Shown here: positions 12,580-27,800 of the stretch, in pieces | How the letters are laid out: every line of letters begins with the position of its first letter | How positions within the stretch are numbered: position 1 is the stretch's first letter | From: Xestospongia muta | Lineage: Eukaryota; Porifera; Demospongiae; Haplosclerida; Petrosiidae | DNA length: 64,000 bases | Assembly: GCA_963693285.1 (NCBI GenBank) | Contig: OY848923.1 | Coordinates: 4,619,609 to 4,683,608 of the forward strand | Direction: 5' to 3' | The notes under the pieces: model-generated | What the model was told of the DNA's origin: nothing | Seen by the model: only the letters and a program-made list of their open reading frames with translations | Database searches by the model: none | Made by a program: the position numbers and the translations under genes

Positions 12580-15500
12580 AGATTAGAAATTAACTTTGAA
12601 AACTGGTTAAATAATCTGATCTAAAGAGTTTAGTAAGTTTATCTCACTTAAATATAATAATAAAGTAGTATAAATAGGTTAAAACTCTAAAATAAAGAGT
12701 TTAGAGCTTTTTGAAAGTTAAAAAGATTAGAAATTAACTGTGAAAACTGGTTAAATAAGCTGATCTAAAGAGTTTAGTAAGTTTATCTCTCTTAAATATA
12801 CTAATAAAGTAGACTAAATAGGTTAAAACCTTAAATAAAGAGTTTACAGCTTTTTGAAAGTTAAAAAAGATTAGAAATTAACTGTGAAAACTGGTTAAAT
12901 AAGCTGATCTAAAGAGTTTAGTAAGTTTATCTCTCTTAAATATACTAACAAAGTAGTCTAAATAGGTTAAAACTCTAAAATAAAGAGTTTAGAGCTTTTT
13001 GAAAGTTAAAAAAGATTAGAAATTAATGGTGAAAACTGGTTAAATAAGCTGATCTAAAGAGTTTAGTAAGTTTATCTCTCTTAAATATACTAATAATGTA
13101 GTCTAAATAGGTTAAAACTCAAAAATAAAGAGTTTAGAGCTTTTTGAAAGTTAAAAAAGATTAGAAATTGACTGTGAAAACTGGTTAAATAAGCTGATCT
13201 AAAGAGTTTAGTAAGTTTATCTCTCTTAAATATACTAATAAAGTAGTCTAAATAGGTTAAAACTCTAAGATAAAGTGTTTAGAGCTTTTTGAAAGTTAAA
13301 AAAGATTAGAAATTAACTTTGAAAACTGGTTAAATAAGCTAATCTAAAGAGTTTAGTAAGTTTATCTCACTTAAATATAATAATAAAGTAGTATAAATAG
13401 GTTAAAACTCTAAAATAAAGAGTTTAGAGCTTTTTGAAAGTTAAAAAGATTAGAAATTAACTGTGAAAACTGGTTAAATAAGCTGATCTAAAGAGTTTAG
13501 TAAGTTTATCTCTCTTAAATATACTAATAAAGTAGACTAAATAGGTTAAAACCTTAAATAAAGAGTTTACTGCTTTTTGAAAGTTAAAAAAGATTAGAAA
13601 TTAACTGTGAAAACTGGTTAAATAAGCTGATCTAAAGAGTTTAGTAAGTTTATCTGTCTTAAATATACTAACAAAGTAGTCTAAATAGGTTAAAACTCTA
13701 AAATAAAGAGTTTAGAGCTTTTTGAAAGTTAAAAAAGATTAGAAATTAATGGTGAAAACTGGTTAAATAAGCTGAACTAAAGACTTTAGTAAGTTTATCT
13801 GTCTTAAATATACTAATAAAGTAGTCTAAATAGGTTAAATCTCTAAAATAAAGAGTTTAGAGCTTTTTGAAAGTTAAAAAAGATTAGAAATTAACTGTGA
13901 AAACTTGTTAAATAAGCTGATCTAAAGAGTTTAGTAAGTTTATCTCTCTTAAATATACTAATAAAGTAGTCTAAATAGGTTAAAACTCTAAAATAAAGTG
14001 TTTAGAGCTTTTGAAAGTTAAAAAAATTAGAAATTAACTGTGAAAACTGGTTAAATAAGCTGATCTAAAGAGTTTAGTAAGTTTATCTGTCTTAAATATA
14101 CTAATAAAGTACTCTAAAAAGGTTAAAACTCTAAAATAAAGAGTTTAGAGCTTTTTGAAAGTTAAAAAAGATTAGAAATTCACTGTGAAAACTGGTTAAA
14201 TAAGCTGATCTAAAGAGTTTAGTAAGTTTATCTCTCTTAAATATACTAATAAAGTAGTCTAAATAGGTTAAAACCCTAAAATAAAGAGTTTACAGCTTTA
14301 TGAAAGTTAAAAAAGATTAGAAATTAACTGTTAAAACTGGTTAAATAAGCTGATCTAAAGAGTTTAGTAAGTTTATCTGTCTTAAATATACTAATAATGT
14401 AGTCTAAATAGGTTAAAACTCAAAAATAATGAGTTTAGAGCTTTTTGAAAGTTAAAAAAGATTAGAAATTGACTGTGAAAACTGGTTAAATAAGCTGATC
14501 TAAAGAGTTTAGTAAGTTTATCTCTCTTAAATATACTAATAAAGTAGTCTAAATAGGTTAAAACTCTAAAATAAAGTGTTTAGAGCTTTTTGAAAGTTAA
14601 AAAAGATTAGAAATTAACTGTGAAAACTGGTTAAATAAGCTGATCTAAAGAGTTTAGTAAGTTTATCTCACTTAAATATACTAATAAAGTAGTATAAATA
14701 GGTTAAAACTCTAAAATAAAGAGTTTAGAGCTTTTTGAAAGTTAAAAAGATTAGAAATTAACTGTGAAAACTGGTTAAATAAGCTGATCTAAAGAGTTTA
14801 GTAAGTTTATCTCTCTTAAATATACTAATAAAGTAGACTAAATAGGTTAAAACCTTAAATAAAGAGTTTACAGCTTTTTGAAAGTTAAAAAAGATTAGAA
14901 ATTAACTGTGAAAACTGGTTAAATAAGCTGATCTAAAGAGTTTAGTAAGTTTATCTCTCTTAAATATACTAACAAAGTAGTCTAAATAGGTTAAAACTCT
15001 AAAATAAAGAGTTTAGAGCTTTTTGAAAGTTAAAAAAGATTAGAAATTAATGGTGAAAACTGGTTAAATAAGCTGATCTAAAGAGTTTAGTAAGTTTATC
15101 TCTCTTAAATATACTAATAATGTAGTCTAAATAGGTTAAAACTCAAAAATAAAGAGTTTAGAGCTTTTTGAAAGTTAAAAAAGATTAGAAATTGACTGTG
15201 AAAACTGGTTAAATAAGCTGATCTAAAGAGTTTAGTAAGTTTATCTCTCTTAAATATACTAATAAAGTAGTCTAAATAGGTTAAAACTCTAAGATAAAGT
15301 GTTTAGAGCTTTTTGAAAGTTAAAAAAGATTAGAAATTAACTTTGAAAACTGGTTAAATAAGCTAATCTAAAGAGTTTAGTAAGTTTATCTCACTTAAAT
15401 ATAATAATAAAGTAGTATAAATAGGTTAAAACTCTAAAATAAAGAGTTTAGAGCTTTTTGAAAGTTAAAAAGATTAGAAATTAACTGTGAAAACTGGTTA

Positions 15501-18500
15501 AATAAGCTGATCTAAAGAGTTTAGTAAGTTTATCTCTCTTAAATATACTAATAAAGTAGACTAAATAGGTTAAAACCTTAAATAAAGAGTTTACTGCTTT
15601 TTGAAAGTTAAAAAAGATTAGAAATTAACTGTGAAAACTGGTTAAATAAGCTGATCTAAAGAGTTTAGTAAGTTTATCTGTCTTAAATATACTAACAAAG
15701 TAGTCTAAATAGGTTAAAACTCTAAAATAAAGAGTTTAGAGCTTTTTGAAAGTTAAAAAAGATTAGAAATTAATGGTGAAAACTGGTTAAATAAGCTGAA
15801 CTAAAGACTTTAGTAAGTTTATCTGTCTTAAATATACTAATAAAGTAGTCTAAATAGGTTAAATCTCTAAAATAAAGAGTTTAGAGCTTTTTGAAAGTTA
15901 AAAAAGATTAGAAATTAACTGTGAAAACTTGTTAAATAAGCTGATCTAAAGAGTTTAGTAAGTTTATCTCTCTTAAATATACTAATAAAGTAGTCTAAAT
16001 AGGTTAAAACTCTAAAATAAAGTGTTTAGAGCTTTTGAAAGTTAAAAAAATTAGAAATTAACTGTGAAAACTGGTTAAATAAGCTGATCTAAAGAGTTTA
16101 GTAAGTTTATCTCTCTTAAATATACTAATAAAGTAGTCTAAATAGGTTAAAACTCTAAAATAAAGTGTTTAGAGCTTTTGAAAGTTAAAAAAATTAGAAA
16201 TTAACTGTGAAAACTGGTTAAATAAGCTGATCTAAAGAGTTTAGTAAGTTTATCTCTCTTAAATATACTAATAAAGTAGTCTAAATAGGTTAAAACCCTA
16301 AAATAAAGAGTTTACAGCTTTATGAAAGTTAAAAAAGATTAGAAATTAACTGTGAAAACTGGTTAAATAAGCTGATCTAAAGAGTTTAGTAAGTTTATCT
16401 GTCTTAAATATACTAATAATGTAGTCTAAATAGGTTAAAACTCAAAAATAATGAGTTTAGAGCTTTTTGAAAGTTAAAAAAGATTAGAAATTGACTGTGA
16501 AAACTGGTTAAATAAGCTGATCTAAAGAGTTTAGTAAGTTTATCTCTCTTAAATATACTAATAAAGTAGTCTAAATAGGTTAAAACTCTAAAATAAAGTG
16601 TTTAGAGCTTTTTGAAAGTTAAAAAAGATTAGAAATTAACTGTGAAAACTGGTTAAATAAGCTGATCTAAAGAGTTTAGTAAGTTTATCTCACTTAAATA
16701 TAATAATAAAGTAGTATAAATAGGTTAAAACTCTAAAATAAAGAGTTTAGAGCTTTTTGAAAGTTAAAAAGATTAGAAATTAACTGTGAAAACTGGTTAA
16801 ATAAGCTGATCTAAAGAGTTTAGTAAGTTTATCTCTCTTAAATATACTAATAAAGTAGACTAAATAGGTTAAAACCTTAAATAAAGAGTTTACAGCTTTT
16901 TGAAAGTTAAAAAAGATTAGAAATTAACTGTGAAAACTGGTTAAATAAGCTGATCTAAAGAGTTTAGTAAGTTTATCTCTCTTAAATATACTAACAAAGT
17001 AGTCTAAATAGGTTAAAACTCTAAAATAAAGAGTTTAGAGCTTTTTGAAAGTTAAAAAAGATTAGAAATTAATGGTGAAAACTGGTTAAATAAGCTGAAC
17101 TAAAGACTTTAGTAAGTTTATCTGTCTTAAATATACTAATAAAGTAGTCTAAATAGGTTAAATCTCTAAAATAAAGAGTTTAGAGCTTTTTGAAAGTTAA
17201 AAAAGATTAGAAATTAATGGTGAAAACTGGTTAAATAAGCTGATCTAAAGAGTTTAGTAAGTTTATCTCTCTTAAATATACTAATAATGTAGTCTAAATA
17301 GGTTAAAACTCAAAAATAAAGAGTTTAGAGCTTTTTGAAAGTTAAAAAAGATTAGAAATTAACTGTGAAAACTGGTTAAATAAGCTGATCTAAAGAGTTT
17401 AGTAAGTTTATCTCTCTTAAATATACTAATAAAGTAGTCTAAATAGGTTAAAACTCTAAGATAAAGTGTTTAGAGCTTTTTGAAAGTTAAAAAAGATTAG
17501 AAATTAACTTTGAAAACTGGTTAAATAAGCTGATCTAAAGAGTTTAGTAAGTTTATCTCACTTAAATATAATAATAAAGTAGTATAAATAGGTTAAAACT
17601 CTAAAATAAAGAGTTTAGAGCTTTTTGAAAGTTAAAAAGATTAGAAATTAACTGTGAAAACTGGTTAAATAAGCTGATCTAAAGAGTTTAGTAAGTTTAT
17701 CTCTCTTAAATATACTAATAAAGTAGTCTAAATAGGTTAAAACTCTAAGATAAAGTGTTTAGAGCTTTTTGAAAGTTAAAAAAGATTAGAAATTAACTTT
17801 GAAAACTGGTTAAATAAGCTAATCTAAAGAGTTTAGTAAGTTTATCTCACTTAAATATAATAATAAAGTAGTATAAATAGGTTAAAACTCTAAAATAAAG
17901 AGTTTAGAGCTTTTTGAAAGTTAAAAAGATTAGAAATTAACTGTGAAAACTGGTTAAATAAGCTGATCTAAAGAGTTTAGTAAGTTTATCTCTCTTAAAT
18001 ATACTAATAAAGTAGACTAAATAGGTTAAAACCTTAAATAAAGAGTTTACTGCTTTTTGAAAGTTAAAAAAGATTAGAAATTAACTGTGAAAACTGGTTA
18101 AATAAGCTGATCTAAAGAGTTTAGTAAGTTTATCTGTCTTAAATATACTAACAAAGTAGTCTAAATAGGTTAAAACTCTAAAATAAAGAGTTTAGAGCTT
18201 TTTGAAAGTTAAAAAAGATTAGAAATTAATGGTGAAAACTGGTTAAATAAGCTGAACTAAAGACTTTAGTAAGTTTATCTGTCTTAAATATACTAATAAA
18301 GTAGTCTAAATAGGTTAAATCTCTAAAATAAAGAGTTTAGAGCTTTTTGAAAGTTAAAAAAGATTAGAAATTAACTGTGAAAACTTGTTAAATAAGCTGA
18401 TCTAAAGAGTTTAGTAAGTTTATCTCTCTTAAATATACTAATAAAGTAGTCTAAATAGGTTAAAACTCTAAAATAAAGTGTTTAGAGCTTTTGAAAGTTA

Positions 18501-20500
18501 AAAAAATTAGAAATTAACTGTGAAAACTGGTTAAATAAGCTGATCTAAAGAGTTTAGTAAGTTTATCTCTCTTAAATATACTAATAAAGTAGTCTAAATA
18601 GGTTAAAACTCTAAAATAAAGTGTTTAGAGCTTTTGAAAGTTAAAAAAATTAGAAATTAACTGTGAAAACTGGTTAAATAAGCTGATCTAAAGAGTTTAG
18701 TAAGTTTATCTCTCTTAAATATACTAATAAAGTAGTCTAAATAGGTTAAAACCCTAAAATAAAGAGTTTACAGCTTTATGAAAGTTAAAAAAGATTAGAA
18801 ATTAACTGTGAAAACTGGTTAAATAAGCTGATCTAAAGAGTTTAGTAAGTTTATCTGTCTTAAATATACTAATAATGTAGTCTAAATAGGTTAAAACTCA
18901 AAAATAATGAGTTTAGAGCTTTTTGAAAGTTAAAAAAGATTAGAAATTGACTGTGAAAACTGGTTAAATAAGCTGATCTAAAGAGTTTAGTAAGTTTATC
19001 TCTCTTAAATATACTAATAAAGTAGTCTAAATAGGTTAAAACTCTAAAATAAAGTGTTTAGAGCTTTTTGAAAGTTAAAAAAGATTAGAAATTAACTGTG
19101 AAAACTGGTTAAATAAGCTGATCTAAAGAGTTTAGTAAGTTTATCTCACTTAAATATAATAATAAAGTAGTATAAATAGGTTAAAACTCTAAAATAAAGA
19201 GTTTAGAGCTTTTTGAAAGTTAAAAAGATTAGAAATTAACTGTGAAAACTGGTTAAATAAGCTGATCTAAAGAGTTTAGTAAGTTTATCTCTCTTAAATA
19301 TACTAATAAAGTAGACTAAATAGGTTAAAACCTTAAATAAAGAGTTTACAGCTTTTTGAAAGTTAAAAAAGATTAGAAATTAACTGTGAAAACTGGTTAA
19401 ATAAGCTGATCTAAAGAGTTTAGTAAGTTTATCTCTCTTAAATATACTAACAAAGTAGTCTAAATAGGTTAAAACTCTAAAATAAAGAGTTTAGAGCTTT
19501 TTGAAAGTTAAAAAAGATTAGAAATTAATGGTGAAAACTGGTTAAATAAGCTGAACTAAAGACTTTAGTAAGTTTATCTGTCTTAAATATACTAATAAAG
19601 TAGTCTAAATAGGTTAAATCTCTAAAATAAAGAGTTTAGAGCTTTTTGAAAGTTAAAAAAGATTAGAAATTAATGGTGAAAACTGGTTAAATAAGCTGAT
19701 CTAAAGAGTTTAGTAAGTTTATCTCTCTTAAATATACTAATAATGTAGTCTAAATAGGTTAAAACTCAAAAATAAAGAGTTTAGAGCTTTTTGAAAGTTA
19801 AAAAAGATTAGAAATTAACTGTGAAAACTGGTTAAATAAGCTGATCTAAAGAGTTTAGTAAGTTTTTCTCTCTTAAATATACTAATAAAGTAGTCTAAAT
19901 AGGTTAAAACTCTAAGATAAAGTGTTTAGAGCTTTTTGAAAGTTAAAAAAGATTAGAAATTAACTTTGAAAACTGGTTAAATAAGCTGATCTAAAGAGTT
20001 TAGTAAGTTTATCTCACTTAAATATAATAATAAAGTAGTATAAATAGGTTAAAACTCTAAAATAAAGAGTTTAGAGCTTTTTGAAAGTTAAAAAGATTAG
20101 AAATTAACTGTGAAAACTGGTTAAATAAGCTGATCTAAAGAGTTTAGTAAGTTTATCTCTCTTAAATATACTAATAAAGTAGACTAAATAGGTTAAAACC
20201 TTAAATAAAGAGTTTACAGCTTTTTGAAAGTTAAAAAAGATTAGAAATTAACTGTGAAAACTGGTTAAATAAGCTGATCTAAAGAGTTTAGTAAGTTTAT
20301 CTGTCTTAAATATACTAACAAAGTAGTCTAAATAGGTTAAAACTCTAAAATAAAGAGTTTAGAGCTTTTTGAAAGTTAAAAAAGATTAGAAATTAATGGT
20401 GAAAACTGGTTAAATAAGCTGAACTAAAGACTTTAGTAAGTTTATCTGTCTTAAATATACTAATAAAGTAGTCTAAATAGGTTAAATCTCTAAAATAAAG
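12580..20500. repeat. Satellite sub-block with about 2.02-kb (14-monomer) higher-order repeat
   Basis: The marker variant AAAACCTTAAATAAAG (a shortened monomer) occurs at 12825, 13548, 14849, 15572, 16871, 18028, 19327 and 20195. Spacings alternate 723 and 1,301 bp, so the pattern repeats at 2,024 bp (12825 to 14849; 13548 to 15572) and 2,022 bp (14849 to 16871), close to 14 monomers. Later copies are shifted 2,456 bp (15572 to 18028; 16871 to 19327), about 17 monomers, so one repeat carries roughly three extra monomers. Other variants such as AACTTTGAAAACTGG and GACTGTGAAAACTGG travel with the marker. Confidence 0.8.
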
Positions 20501-21821
20501 AGTTTAGAGCTTTTTGAAAGTTAAAAAAGATTAGAAATTAACTGTGAAAACTGGTTAAATAAGCTGATCTAAAGAGTTTAGTAAGTTTATCTCTCTTAAA
20601 TATACTAATAAAGTAGTCTAAATAGGTTAAAACTCTAAAATAAAGTGTTTAGACCTTTTGAAAGTTAAAAAAATTAGAAATTAACTGTGAAAACTGGTTA
20701 AATAAGCTGATCTAAAGAGTTTAGTAAGTTTATCTCTCTTAAATATACTAATAAAGTAGTCTAAATAGGTTAAAACTCTAAAATAAAGAGTTTAGAGCTT
20801 TTTGAATGTTAAAAAAGATTAGAAATTAACTTTGAAAACTGGTTAAATAAGCTGATCTAAAGAGTTTAGTAAGTTTATCTGTCTTAAATATACTAATAAA
20901 GTACTCTAAAAAGGTTAAAACTCTAAATAAAGAGTTTAGAGCTTTTTGAAAGTTAAAAAAGATTAGAAATTAACTGTGAAAACTGGTTAAATAAGCTGAT
21001 TTAAAGAGTTTAGTAAGTTTATCTGTCTTAAATATACTAATAAAGTAGTCTAAATAGGTTAAAACTCTAAAATAATGAGTTTACAGCTTTTTGAAAGTTA
21101 AAAAAGATTAGAAATTAACTGTGAAAACTGGTTAAATAAGCTGATCTAAAGAGTTTAGTTAGTTTATCTGTCTTAAATATACTAACAAAGTAGTCTAAAT
21201 AGGTTAAAACTCTAAAATGAAGAGTTTAGAGCTTTTTGATAGTTAAAAAAGATTAGAAATTAATGGTGGAAACTGGTTAAATAAGCTGATCTAAAGAGTT
21301 TAGTAAGTTTATCTCTCTTAAATATACTAATAAAGTAGTCTAAATAGGTTAAAACTCTAAAATAAAGTCTTTAGAGCTTTTTGAAAGTTAAAAAAGATTA
21401 GAAATTAACAGTGAAAACTGGTTAAATAAGCTGATCTAAAGAGTTTAGTAAGTTGATCTCTCGTTAAATATACTAATAAAGTAGTCTAAATAGGTTAAAA
21501 CTCTAAAAGAAAGAGTTTACAGCTTTTTGAAAGTTAAAAAGATTAGAAATTAACTGTGAAAACTGGTTAAATAAGCTGATCTAAAGAGTTTAGTAAGTTT
21601 ATCTCTTGTAAATATACTAATAAAGTAGTCTAAATAGGTTAAAACTCTAAAATAAAGTGTTGAGAGCTTTTTGAAAGTTAAAAAAGATTAGAAATTAACT
21701 GTGAAAACTGGTTAAATAAGCTGATCTAAAGAGTTTAGTAAGTTTATCTCTTGTAAATATACTAATAAAGTAGTCTAAATAGGTTAAAACTCTAAAATAA
21801 AGAGTTTAGAGCTTTTTGAAA

Positions 21822-24800
21822 GTTTAAAAAAGATTAGAAATTAATGGTGAAAACTGATTAAATAAGCTTATCTAAAGAGAGATTAGTAAGTTTATCTGTC
21901 TTAAATATACTAATAAAGTAGTCTAAATAGGTTAAAACTATAAAATAAAGTGTTTAGAGCTTTCTGAAAGTTAAAAAAGATTAGAAATTAACTGTGAAAA
22001 CTGGTTAAATAAGCTGATCTAAAGAGTTTAGTAAGTTTATCTCTCTTAAATATACTATTAAAGTAGTCTAAATAGGTTAAAACTCTAAAATAAAGATTTT
22101 AGAGCTTTTTGAAAGTTAAAAAAGATTAGAAATTAACTGTGAAAACTGGTTAAATAAGCTGATCTAAAGAGTTTAGTAAGTTTATCTCTTGTAAATATAC
22201 TAATAAAGTAGTCTAAATAGGTTAAAACTCTAAAATAAAGAGTTTAGAGCTTTTTGAAAGTTAAAAAAGATTAGAAATTAACTGTGAAAACTGGTTAAAT
22301 AAGCTGATCTAAAGTAAATAAGCTAATCTAAAGAGTTTTGTAAACTTATCTGAATTAAATATACTAATCAAGTATTCTAAATAGTTTAAAACTCTAAAAT
22401 AAAGAGTTTAGAGCTTTTTGAAATTTAAAAAAGATTACAAACTAACTGTAAAAACTAGTTAAATAAGCTGATCTAAAGAGTTTATTAAGTTTATATCTCT
22501 TAAATATACTAATAAAATAGTCTAAATAGGTTAAAACTATAAAATGAAGTGTTTAGAGCTTTTTGAAAGCTAAAAAGATTAGAAATTAACTGTGAAAACT
22601 GGTTAAATAAGCTGATCTAAAGAGTTTAGTAAGTTTATCTCTCTTAAATATACAAATAAAGTAGTCTCAACAGGTTAAAACTCTAAAATAAAGAGTTTAG
22701 AGCTTTTTGAAAGTTAAAAAAGATTAGAAATTAACTGTGAAAACTGGTTAAATAAGCTGATCTAAAGAGTTTAGTAAGTTTATCTCTCTTAAATATACTA
22801 ATAAAGTAGTGTAAATAGTTTAAAACTCTAAAATAAAGTGTTTAGAGCTTTTTGAAAGTTAAAAAAGATTAGAAATTAACTGCTAAAACTGGTTAAATAA
22901 GTAGATCTAAAGAGTTTAGTAAGTTTATCTGTCTTAAATATACTAATAATGTAGTCTAAATAGGTTAACACGCTAAAAATAACTGTTTAGAGCTTTTTTA
23001 AAGTTAAAAAAGATTAAAATTAATTGTGAAAACTGGTTAAATAATCTGATCTAAAGAGTTTAGTAAGTTTATCTGTCTTAAATATACTAATAAAGTAGTC
23101 TAAATAGGTGAAAACGCTAAAAAAGGAGTTTAGAGCTTTTTGAAAGCTAAAAAGATTAGAAATTAATGGTGAAAACTGATTAAATAAGCTTATCTAAAGA
23201 GAGATTAGTAAGTTTATCTGTCTTAAATATACTAATAAAGTAGTCTAAATAGGTTAAAACTATAAAATAAAGTGTTTAGAGCTTTCTGAAAGTTAAAAAA
23301 GATTAGAAATTAACTGTGAAAACTGGTTAAATAAGCTGATCTAAAGAGTTTAGTAAGTTTATCTCTCTTAAATATACTATTAAAGTAGTCTAAATAGGTT
23401 AAAACTCTAAAATAAAGATTTTAGAGCTTTTTGAAAGTTAAAAAAGATTAGAAATTAACTGTGAAAACTGGTTAAATAAGCTGATCTAAAGAGTTTAGTA
23501 AGTTTATCTCTTGTAAATATACTAATAAAGTAGTCTAAATAGGTTAAAACTCTAAAATAAAGAGTTTAGAGCTTTTTGAAAGTTAAAAAAGATTAGAAAT
23601 TAACTGTGAAAACTGGTTAAATAAGCTGATCTAAAGTAAATAAGCTAATCTAAAGAGTTTTGTAAACTTATCTGAATTAAATATACTAATCAAGTATTCT
23701 AAATAGTTTAAAACTCTAAAATAAAGAGTTTAGAGCTTTTTGAAATTTAAAAAAGATTACAAACTAACTGTAAAAACTAGTTAAATAAGCTGATCTAAAG
23801 AGTTTATTAAGTTTATATCTCTTAAATATACTAATAAAATAGTCTAAATAGGTTAAAACTATAAAATGAAGTGTTTAGAGCTTTTTGAAAGCTAAAAAGA
23901 TTAGAAATTAACTGTGAAAACTGGTTAAATAAGCTGATCTAAAGAGTTTAGTAAGTTTATCTCTCTTAAATATACAAATAAAGTAGTCTCAACAGGTTAA
24001 AACTCTAAAATAAAGAGTTTAGAGCTTTTTGAAAGTTAAAAAAGATTAGAAATTAACTGTGAAAACTGGTTAAATAAGCTGATCTAAAGAGTTTAGTAAG
24101 TTTATCTCTCTTAAATATACTAATAAAGTAGTGTAAATAGTTTAAAACTCTAAAATAAAGTGTTTAGAGCTTTTTGAAAGTTAAAAAAGATTAGAAATTA
24201 ACTGCTAAAACTGGTTAAATAAGTAGATCTAAAGAGTTTAGTAAGTTTATCTGTCTTAAATATACTAATAAAGTAGTCTAAATAGGTTAACACGCTAAAA
24301 ATAACTGTTTAGAGCTTTTTTAAAGTTAAAAAAGATTAAAATTAATTGTGAAAACTGGTTAAATAATCTGATCTAAAGAGTTTAGTAAGTTTATCTGTCT
24401 TAAATATACTAATAAAGTAGTCTAAATAGGTGAAAACGCTAAAAAAGGAGTTTAGAGCTTTTTGAAAGCCAAAATGATTAGAAATTAACTGTGAAAACTG
24501 GTTAAATAAGCTGATCTAAAGAGTTTAGTAAGTTAATCTGTCTTAAATATACTAATAGAGTATTCTAATCAGGTTAAAACTCTAAAATAAAGAGTTTAGA
24601 GCTTTTTGAAAATTAAAAAAGATTAGAAATTAACAGTGAAAGCTGGTTAAATAAACTGATCTAAAGAGTTTAGTAAGTTTATCTCTCTTAAATATACTAA
24701 TAAAGTAGTCTAAATAGGTTAAATCTCTAAAATAAAGAGTTTAGAGCTGTTTGAAAGTTAAAAAATATTAGAAATTAACTGTGAAAACTGGTTAAATAAG

Positions 24801-27800
24801 CTGATCTAAAGAGTTTAGTAAGTTTATCTCTCTAAAATATACTAATAAAGTAGTCTAAATAGGTTAAAACTCTAAAATAAAGTGTTGAGAGCTTTTTGAA
24901 AGTTAAAAAAAATTAGAAATTAACTGTGAAAACTGGTTAAATAAGCTGATCTAAAGAGTATAGTAAGTTTATCTCTCTAAAATATACTAATAAAGTAGTC
25001 TAAATAGGTTAAAACTCTAAAATAAAGTGTTTAGAGCTTTTTGAAAGTTAAAAAAGATTAGAAATTAACTGTGAAAACTGGTTAAATAAGCTGATCTAAA
25101 GAGTTTAGGAAGTTTATCTCTCTTAAATATACTAATAAAGTAGTCTAAATAGGTTAAAACTCTAAAATAAAGAGTTTAGAGCTTTTTGAAAGTTTAAAAA
25201 GATTAGAAATTAACTATGAAAACTGGTTAAATAAGCTGATCTAAAGAGTTTACTAAGTTTATCTATCCAAAATATACTAATAAAGTAGTCTAAATAGGTT
25301 AAAACTCTAAAATAAAGTGTTTAGAGCTTTTTGAAAGTTAAAAAAGATTAGAAATTAACTGCAAAAACTGGTTAAATAAGCAGATCTAAAGAGTTTAGTA
25401 AGTTTATCTGTCTTAAATATACAATAAAGTAGTCTAAAAAGGTTAAAACTCTAAAATAAAGTGTTTAGAGCTTTTTGAAAGTGAAAAGAGATTAGAAATT
25501 AACTGTGAAAACTGGTTAAATAAGCTGATCTAATGAGTTTAGTAAACTTATCTGAATTAAATATACTAATAAAGTAGTCTAAATAGGTTAAAACTCTAAA
25601 ATAAAGTGTTTAGAGCTTTTTGAAAGTTAAAAAAGATTAGAAATTAACTGTGAAAACTGGTTAAATAAGCTGACCTAAACATTTTAGTAAGCTTATCGGT
25701 CTTAAATATACTAATAAAGTAGTCTAAATAGGTTAAAACTCTAAAATAAAGTGTTTAGAGCTATTTGAAAGTTAAAAAAGATTAGAAATTAACTGTGAAA
25801 ACTGGTTAAATAAGCTGATCTAAAGAGTTTAGTAGTTTATCTGTCTTATATATACTAATAAAGTAGTCTAAATAGGTTAAAACGCTAAAAATAACTGTTT
25901 GAGCTTTTTGAAAGTTAAAAAAGATTAGAAATTAACTGTGAAAACTGGTTAAATAAGCTGATCTAAAGAGTTTAGTAAGTTTATCTCTCTTAAATATACT
26001 AATAAAGTAGTCTAAATAGGTTAAAACTCTAAAATAAAGAGTTTAGAGCTTTTTGAAAGTTAAAAATGATTAGAAATTAACTGTGAAAACTGGTTAAATA
26101 AGCTGATCTAAAGAGTTTAGTAAGTTTATCTGTCTTAAATATACTAATAAGTAGTCTAAATAGGTTAAAACTCTAAAATAAAGAGGTTTGAGATTTTTGA
26201 AAGTTAAAAAGCATTAGAAATTAACTGTGAAAACTGGTTAAATAAGCAGATGTAAAGAGTTTAGTAAGTTTATATCTGTTAAATATACTAATAAAGTAGT
26301 CTAAATAGTTTAAAACTCTAAAATAAAGAGTTTAGAGCTTTTTTAAAGTTAAAAAACATTAGAAATTAACTGTGAAAACTGGTTAAATAAGCTGATCTAA
26401 AGAGTTTAGTAAGTTTATCTGTCTTAAATATACTAATAAAGTAGTCTAAATAGGTTAAAATGCTAAAAATAACTGTTGAGAGCTTTTTCAAAGTTAAAAA
26501 AGATTAGAAATTAACTGTGAAAACTGGTTAAATAAGCAGATGTAAAGAATTTAGTAAGTTTATATCTGTTAAATACACTAATAAAGTAGTCTAAATAGTT
26601 TAAAACTCTAAAATAAAGAGTTTAGAGCTTTTTTAAAGTTAAAAAACATTAGAAATTAACTGTGAAAACTGGTTAAATAAGCTGATCTAAAGAGTTTAGT
26701 AAGTTTATCTGTCTTAAATATACTAATAAAGTAGTCTAAATAGGTTAAAATGCTAAAAATAACTGTTGAGAGCTTTTTGAAAGTTAAAAAAGATTAGAAA
26801 TTAACTGTGAAAACTGGTTAAATAACCTGATCTAAAGAGTTTAGTAAGTTTATCTCTCTTAAATATACTAATAAAGTAGTCTAAATAGGTTAAAACTCTA
26901 AAGTAAAGAGTTTAGAGCTTTTTGAAAGTTAATAAAGATTAGAAATTAACTGCGAAAGCTGGTAAAATAAGCTGATCTAAAGAGTTTAGTAAGATTATCT
27001 CTCTTAAATATACTAATAAACTAGTCTAAATAGTTTAAAACTCTAAAATAAAGAGGTTAGAGATTTTTGAAAGTTAAAAAGCATTAGAAATTAACTGTGA
27101 AAACTGGTTAAATAAGCAGATGTAAAGAGTTTAGTAAGTTTATATCTGTTAAATATACTAATAAAGTAGTCTAAATAGTTTAAAACTCTAAAATAAATAG
27201 TTTAGAGCTTTTTTAAAGTGAAAAAACATTAGAAATTAACTGTGAAAACTGGTTAAATAAGCTGATCTAAAGAGTTTAGTAAGTTTATCTGTCTTAAATA
27301 TACTAATAAAGTAGTCTAAATAGGTGAAAATGCTAAAAATAACTGTTGAGAGCTTTTTGAAAGTTAAAAAAGATTAGAAATTAACTGTGAAAACTGGTTA
27401 AATAAGCTGATCTAAAGAGTTTAATAAGTTTATCTGTCTTAAATATACTAATAAAGTAGTCTAAATAGGTTAAAACTCTAAAATAAAGTATTTAGAGCTT
27501 TTTGAAAGTTAGTAAAGATTAGAAATTAACTGCGAAAGCTGGTAAAATAAGCTGATCTAAAGAGTTTAGTAAGTTTATCTCTCTTAAATATACTAATAAA
27601 CTAGTCTAAATAGTTTAAAACTCTAAAATAAAGAGGTTTGAGATTTTTGAAAGTTAAAAAGCATTAGAAATTAACTGTGAAAACTGGTTAAATAAGCAGA
27701 TGTAAAGAGTTTAGTAAGTTTATATCTGTTAAATATACTAATAAAGTAGTCTAAATAGTTTAAAACTCTAAAATAAAGAGTTTAGAGCTTTTTTAAAGTT

